Positions 13,248-16,727 of a stretch of DNA of 16,727 nucleotides are shown here, in pieces. A program made the position numbers and the translations under genes. Source of the DNA: CALAED01 sp937891035 (GTDB lineage Bacteria > Actinomycetota > Actinomycetes > Streptosporangiales > Streptosporangiaceae); the NCBI GenBank assembly GCA_035642125.1, contig DASQSZ010000276.1:1-16727 (forward strand). Direction: 5' to 3'. Positions within the stretch are counted from its first letter, which is position 1. The number at the start of each line of letters is the position of its first letter. Under the pieces are notes generated by a model. It had not been told where the DNA came from. It was given only the letters and a program-made list of their open reading frames with translations, and did not search any database.

Positions 13248-14333
13248 TCAGTGGTCCAGTCTTTCCAGAAAGTCGAGCAGGGCCGCGTTCGTTTCGTCGG
13301 GACGTTCCTCGCCCACCCAGTGGCCGCAGTCGGGCAGCACGCGGCTCGCGTGCAGTTCCGGCACCGTCTTGGCCATCTGGCTGATGGCGTCCCTGCACCA
13401 AATGGTGACCGGGTCGCGTTCCCCGGCCACGTACATGCCGGGCACGCGCACCGGCTGGTGGGCGTACGGCGCAAGCAGCTCCCAATCCAGATCGAGACAG
13501 CGATACCAATTGAGCGCTCCGGTGAATCCGGTGTACTCGAGCTGCCGTGCGTAGAAATCAAAGACCTCTTCGGGGAGCCAGTCGGGCAGGACGTCCGGCG
13601 CGCTGAGAAAGCGATCGCGCCATTGTCCGCCCGGCGGGATGCAGGTGGCGGCGCCGCGCAAAACGCCGGCGATCGCTTCGTCGTCGAGCGCGGTGAGGTC
13701 GACACCGCGAAGCTCGGGCGGCAGCGGCGCCGACGCCGACAGGGAGTAATAGCCGTCGCGCAGCCAGCCCCTGACATCCTGTTCTATTTCTTTTTCCGCG
13801 CGGCCGGGTTCGGCGATGTAGTCCATATAGAACGTGAGGCCGGGGCCGGCGATCGCGCGGTGGATGTCGGTCGGGCGCTCCTCGCCGATGGGCAGGCCGG
13901 ACCTCGATGTCAGCCCGGTCAGCGCCCGGCCGGGAAAGGGCACGCTCACCCCGGCCACCGCGCGGAAGACGTCGGGACGCGTCCAGGCCGCCGCCCACGC
14001 GACTTGGGCGCCCCAGTCGTGCCCGACGATCACTGCCGTCGACGCCCCCAGCGCCCGGACCACGCCGACGCAGTCGCCCACGAGTTCGGTGATGCGATAG
14101 TCGGCGACCCGCGCCGGCCGCGAGGACCGCCCATAACCGCGGCCCGACATGGCGACGGCCCGATAACCGGCGTCCCGCAGCGCCACGAGTTGATGTCGCC
14201 AGGAATACCACGACTCAGGGAAGCCGTGCAGAAGGAGCACGAGCGGACCCTCGCCGGCCGCGCAGATGTGGATGCGCTGCCCGCCTACGGCCAGCATGGA
14301 CGAGTTGAAATCGCTTGGCTGAGGCTGAGTCAT
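13248..14333 (-). CDS. Alpha/beta hydrolase, soluble epoxide hydrolase type
   Basis: Opens epoxides by attack of an Asp nucleophile followed by water. The 361-residue protein shows HGFPESWYSWRHQ (oxyanion region, residues 36-48), the nucleophile elbow VGHDWGA with Asp106, the acid Asp307 in VAGERDPV, and the base His338 in CGHWVGEERP. An Asp at the elbow, and not Ser, together with the HGFPES and GHW-EERP signatures, marks the epoxide hydrolase / haloalkane dehalogenase side of the superfamily. Two Tyr-rich lid stretches (LTFYMDYIAEP, LNWYRCLDLDWELL) fit the epoxide-binding cap. ATG at 14333 starts eight bases after the cupin stop with GAGG upstream, so it is the last gene of the operon. Tailoring of an epoxidised intermediate is plausible; no epoxidase is visible in the window. 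Confidence 0.9.
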   Translation of the reverse strand: MTQPQPSDFNSSMLAVGGQRIHICAAGEGPLVLLLHGFPESWYSWRHQLVALRDAGYRAVAMSGRGYGRSSRPARVADYRITELVGDCVGVVRALGASTAVIVGHDWGAQVAWAAAWTRPDVFRAVAGVSVPFPGRALTGLTSRSGLPIGEERPTDIHRAIAGPGLTFYMDYIAEPGRAEKEIEQDVRGWLRDGYYSLSASAPLPPELRGVDLTALDDEAIAGVLRGAATCIPPGGQWRDRFLSAPDVLPDWLPEEVFDFYARQLEYTGFTGALNWYRCLDLDWELLAPYAHQPVRVPGMYVAGERDPVTIWCRDAISQMAKTVPELHASRVLPDCGHWVGEERPDETNAALLDFLERLDH

Positions 14334-14341
14334 GACGCGCC

Positions 14342-14854
14342 TCAGGCCGGAATGGATCGTTCGACCATCAGGTGATCGAGATGACGCAAATGGCCGGCCG
14401 CGCCGTTTCGTTTCGCGATCGTGTAGAGCATGTGGGCGTCGAGCCACATCAAGAACTCGCCGTCTGCGTCGAAGTAGAGGTTGGAGCCGCGGCTGACGAT
14501 GAACAGTTCCACCTCGGTCTCCGAATCCGGCTCGTGGATCACGCCGGAAGGCTCGTAGGCGTAACCGCCGGCGGTCAGCCGCCCTTCCTGATAGCTCCAG
14601 TTCCCGCTGATCGTGTATATCTCGACGGCGCCGAGGTGCAGGTGCATCGGGATCTGAACGCCCTCGGGAAAGCGCATGATGGTCGTCCAGCCGCCGGAGC
14701 CGAGATCGACATTGAGCAGCTTGAAGGCGGCGCCCGTACCGTCGGGGAAATCGGTCCACGGGATGGCGTCGGGCTGCAGCATCTGGGCGCCCGGCATCGG
14801 GACCGCCTTGACGGTCAGGTCCTGGTAGGGAACGCGGGAATGCGGGTCGCTCAT
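14342..14854 (-). CDS. Cupin, 2,4'-dihydroxyacetophenone-dioxygenase-like
   Basis: A 170-residue single-cupin protein with the metal site HLHLGAVE (His71, His73, Glu78) and the second-motif His107 in GVIHEP. The two intact motifs (PMHLHLGAVEIYTISGNWSY and GGYAYEPSGVIHEP) closely resemble the DAD/ChrR-like cupins, which use iron to cleave a C-C bond next to a ketone; other members only bind metal. A WTTIMRFPEGVQIPMH strand leads into motif 1. The ATG at 14854 overlaps the upstream regulator stop in ATGA, and the epoxide hydrolase follows after eight bases. An oxidative cleavage or tailoring role would fit, but the substrate is unknown. Confidence 0.85.
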   Translation of the reverse strand: MSDPHSRVPYQDLTVKAVPMPGAQMLQPDAIPWTDFPDGTGAAFKLLNVDLGSGGWTTIMRFPEGVQIPMHLHLGAVEIYTISGNWSYQEGRLTAGGYAYEPSGVIHEPDSETEVELFIVSRGSNLYFDADGEFLMWLDAHMLYTIAKRNGAAGHLRHLDHLMVERSIPA

Positions 14855-15273
14855 GGTTCGGCGCTCCTTCCGTTGCTGCCGATGAGGCCGGCAGATATGG
14901 CCTTGTTGACGGCGTCGATCCGCGAAACCGCACCGAGTTTGGCGAAGATGTTGCACAGGTGGCGTTTGACCGTGCCCTCGGTGATGGACAGGTGCCCGGC
15001 GATCTGGCGGTTGCTCAGCGCCCGGGCGACCAACGCCAGCACCTCCCGTTCGCGAACGGAAAGCACCGGCGATGGATGATCGACGCCGTCATGGTGAGTC
15101 GGGTTTGGGTGAGTCGGGTCGCCGCCGCGGCGGGTCAGGGAAAGGACATGAATGACCTGAAGCCCCGGCTCGCCGTCCAGGGCTTCCCGTACCGCGTCGG
15201 GGCGGCGGGAATGATCCTGGACGACCACGACGCGAATGCGGCTGCGGTCGCCGGTCGCCGACATGGGGGGCAT
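14851..15273 (-). CDS. LuxR-family regulator with shortened receiver region
   Basis: A 140-residue protein whose C-terminal half is a standard LuxR/FixJ helix-turn-helix: LSVREREVLALVARALSNRQ, IAGHLSITEGTVKRHLCNIF, AKLGAVSRIDAVNKAISAGL. The N-terminal 50 residues (RIRVVVVQDHSRRPDAVREA, LDGEPGLQVIHVLS) look like only the first strand, helix and second strand of a receiver domain; the phosphate-accepting Asp and the rest of the roughly 120-residue domain are missing and are replaced by a His/Pro-rich linker. It may be a naturally shortened, phosphorylation-independent activator or an internal deletion of a response regulator. Starts at 15273 or 15264 lack strong ribosome sites; it begins 13 bases after the reductase stop, so co-translation is likely. 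It probably controls its own operon or the biosynthetic genes. Confidence 0.85.
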   Translation of the reverse strand: MPPMSATGDRSRIRVVVVQDHSRRPDAVREALDGEPGLQVIHVLSLTRRGGDPTHPNPTHHDGVDHPSPVLSVREREVLALVARALSNRQIAGHLSITEGTVKRHLCNIFAKLGAVSRIDAVNKAISAGLIGSNGRSAEP

Positions 15274-15286
15274 GCCGAATGCCGGC

Positions 15287-15934
15287 TCAGCCGAGACCGG
15301 CCAGCGCCTGGCGTACGGATCGGTCGCCGCCGCCGGTCACCTCGAACAGACGATCGTGGGTGGCGTCGGTGTCCAGGCAGGCGATGGCCACGGCCGCGAC
15401 GTCCGCACGCGGGATCGAGCCCTCCTCGACTTGGTCTCCGACGATGATGCGATCGTCGGGCGGCGAGTCGGTGAGCCAGGGCGGCCGGATGACCGTCCAA
15501 GTCATGCCGGACGCGGCGAGGTGGTCGTCGGCCGCTCGCTTCGCTTCGCCGGTCTCCCGCAACATCGCGGGCAGCCGGCCGGGGTCGTCCGAGCCCCACA
15601 TCGAAATCTGGATCCAGCGCCGCACGCCCGCGTTCTTCGCGGCGTCGATGGCCGCCTTGACGCCGTCCTGGTCGACGGCGCGCGCCTGACCGCCGCCGGT
15701 GCCGCGGGCGGCCGCGGCATTGATCACAACGTCCAGACCGGACAGGCTCGCCTCGGCGTCGGCCGCGCCGGCCTGAGTCAGGTCGAGCGTGCTGACCTCG
15801 GCTCCCGTGGCGCGGAGCCGATCCTCGTCCGCGCCGCGGCGGACGATCGCGCGTACGTCGTGGCCCGCGCCGATCAGCTGGTTGACGATGAGGCCACCGG
15901 TCCCGCCGGTCGCCCCGATAACCCCGATCTTCAT
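15287..15934 (-). CDS. NAD(P)-binding reductase, atypical SDR (NmrA/YwnB-like)
   Basis: A 215-residue Rossmann-fold protein with MKIGVIGATGGTGGLIVNQL (NADP-binding GxxGxxG, residues 7-13), RAIVRR, VINAAAARG, a downstream ISMWGSDDPGR and VIRPPWLTDSPP. This order is that of small atypical SDRs annotated as NAD(P)H-binding, NmrA-like or flavin-reductase/epimerase-like proteins. The canonical YxxxK pair is absent, as usual in this group, so the activity may be reductase, isomerase or purely sensory. ATG at 15934 has GAGGTG seven bases upstream. It is the first gene of the minus-strand operon that continues with the LuxR-type regulator, cupin and epoxide hydrolase. Confidence 0.85.
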   Translation of the reverse strand: MKIGVIGATGGTGGLIVNQLIGAGHDVRAIVRRGADEDRLRATGAEVSTLDLTQAGAADAEASLSGLDVVINAAAARGTGGGQARAVDQDGVKAAIDAAKNAGVRRWIQISMWGSDDPGRLPAMLRETGEAKRAADDHLAASGMTWTVIRPPWLTDSPPDDRIIVGDQVEEGSIPRADVAAVAIACLDTDATHDRLFEVTGGGDRSVRQALAGLG

Positions 15935-15974
15935 GACATTCACCTCGTACAAGTCGCGAAAGGCGGGCGGTGCG

Positions 15975-16009
15975 GCTCAGCCGCCGCGGCGCGGACGCGG
16001 CGGCTGAGC
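15975..16009 (-). terminator. Perfect GC-rich hairpin after the MFS gene
   Basis: GCTCAGCCGCCGC (15975-15987) and GCGGCGGCTGAGC (15997-16009) are exact reverse complements, extendable by one base pair inside. The hairpin lies about 90 bases downstream of the MFS stop (16099) and 40 bases before the start of the NAD(P)-binding gene. A T-run is not present on the minus-strand side, so it would be a U-less GC-type terminator. The 10-mer GGCTCAGCCG recurs at 16096-16105. Confidence 0.55.
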
Positions 16010-16098
16010 GCGGCACCGGTTCCGGTTTCCTGGCAGGTTCAGCCGTGCCGGTTCCACCTGTGCCGCCGGTCGGTAGACCGGAGGCCCGGCGGTCCGGC

Positions 16099-16727
16099 TC
16101 AGCCGCGGCGGCGGGACGCCGAATCGACCCGCTCCCGCTCCTCGGCGGATTCGGCTGACGCCGTGTCCGCCGAGGTCGTCTCCTGATGGCCGGGCTGGTC
16201 TGGCTGCTCCGAGTCCTGGCCGAGGCCGTGCAGCCGTGCGCCGAGCATCCGGTACATGGCGATCGCGGAGACCGCGCAGATCGCGCCGACCGCCCAGAGC
16301 ACGATGCGCAGACCTTCCGTGTAGCTCGTCGTCAGGAACGTCGTGAACTCGGGGCGGACGTCGCCGGCCGCCTGCCCGGCCGGGCCCTTGACGTCGCCGC
16401 TCGTCACGCTGTTGGCCAGCGCGCCGGCGTCGGTCGGCGCCCTGCCGGCGAACTGGTCGATGCCGGCGTTGATCTGGTTCTTGACCAGCCAGACCGTGGC
16501 CGCCAGCATGACCGCGACCGCGACCGCCTCGCTGGCCAGCCGGATCGTGTTGAACATGCCCACGGCCATGCCGACCCGGCTGGGCGCGACGGTGCTCACC
16601 GCGGCGCCGTCCATCAGCCCGTAGATCAGGCCGATGCCAAGACCGATCGTGACCAGCGGGCCGATCAGGTTGATCCAGGTGACGCCGGGCTCGACCACCG
16701 TGAGCCAGCCGCAGCCGATGCCGGCGA
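16099..16727 (-). CDS. MFS exporter, DHA2 (EmrB/QacA) type, C-terminal part cut by window edge
   Basis: The 3' part (about 209 codons) of a 14-helix drug:proton antiporter. It includes VTWINLIGPLVTIGLGIGLI, the family's STVAPSRVGMAVGMFNTIRL loop (the SVPPERAGLASGV-N-T-A-R-Q equivalent), AVAVAVMLAATVWLV, a long polar loop, the last helix LRIVLWAVGAICAVSAIAMY, and a hydrophilic tail rich in Gln/Ser/Glu ending SASRRRG. The frame is open to the right edge. Such pumps usually export a cluster's own product or a toxic intermediate. The Gln-Asp-Ser/Pro-rich tail is longer than usual. Not in an obvious operon with 15287-15934 because of the hairpin between them. Confidence 0.9.
   Translation of the reverse strand, partial: AGIGCGWLTVVEPGVTWINLIGPLVTIGLGIGLIYGLMDGAAVSTVAPSRVGMAVGMFNTIRLASEAVAVAVMLAATVWLVKNQINAGIDQFAGRAPTDAGALANSVTSGDVKGPAGQAAGDVRPEFTTFLTTSYTEGLRIVLWAVGAICAVSAIAMYRMLGARLHGLGQDSEQPDQPGHQETTSADTASAESAEERERVDSASRRRG

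Noticed and set aside
12901..13509. Minus-strand frame containing LKGMFAIPGVALSWKRPGAW between the two convergent operons
   Set aside because: The piece looks protein-like, but the frame runs through the zinc-ribbon gene on one side and the epoxide hydrolase in a wrong frame on the other; no start or family match.
1..16727. tRNA, rRNA, CRISPR arrays, integrase attachment sites
   Set aside because: No cloverleaf, rRNA segment, spaced direct-repeat array or paired att-like repeats could be recognised by eye.

Overview
The window is high-GC actinomycete DNA. The evidence is the G/C-rich third codon positions, the TTG and GTG starts, the many ATGA stop/start overlaps, and the gene families present: an actinobacterial ATP-dependent ligase, an AfsA homologue and a type II KS/chain-length-factor pair. 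I cannot assign a genus. The window looks like part of a specialised-metabolite locus, with a primary-metabolism flank on the left and an insertion-like block in the middle.

Left flank (1-2106): the 5' part of an ATP-dependent DNA ligase (LigB type, minus strand, running off the left edge), a divergent gene for a membrane-anchored DUF3558-like protein, and about 470 bp without a convincing gene that contains a perfect 15-bp hairpin.

Core biosynthetic region (2107-10005): a Sfp-type phosphopantetheinyl transferase on the plus strand. Then a minus-strand run reads, in order of transcription, AfsA-like double hot-dog protein, HAD hydrolase, ketoreductase, SnoaL-like cyclase and an exported SMP-30-like beta-propeller. 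A divergent plus-strand operon holds an acyl carrier protein, a ketosynthase with its catalytic Cys/His/His, and a partner KS-beta (chain-length factor) whose Cys is replaced by Gln. The two operons share a 284-bp intergenic region. My reading is that KS/CLF/ACP build a short reduced or partly reduced acyl chain on a dedicated ACP. AfsA could then join the beta-ketoacyl thioester to a glycerone-phosphate-type C3 unit, the HAD protein could remove the phosphate, and the SDR and SnoaL-like proteins could reduce and cyclise. This would be a self-contained butenolide or gamma-butyrolactone-like pathway fed by its own type II synthase. The individual families are known; the combined pathway is inference.

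Middle block (10006-13167): directly after the CLF gene lies a short remnant of an IS630-type transposase, followed by a tightly packed plus-strand operon of four proteins I cannot assign: a helical protein, a lipoprotein with a possible vWA-like fold, a four-helix membrane protein with flanking coiled coils, and a 61-residue protein with three CxxC pairs. It looks like a separate functional unit inserted beside or into the cluster.

Right region (13248-16727, all minus strand): an MFS drug-type exporter (running off the right edge) followed by a hairpin. Then comes an operon of an NAD(P)-binding reductase, a LuxR-type regulator with a shortened receiver region, a cupin of the dihydroxyacetophenone-dioxygenase type and an epoxide-hydrolase-like alpha/beta hydrolase. 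These could be tailoring, regulatory and export functions of the same or a neighbouring cluster.
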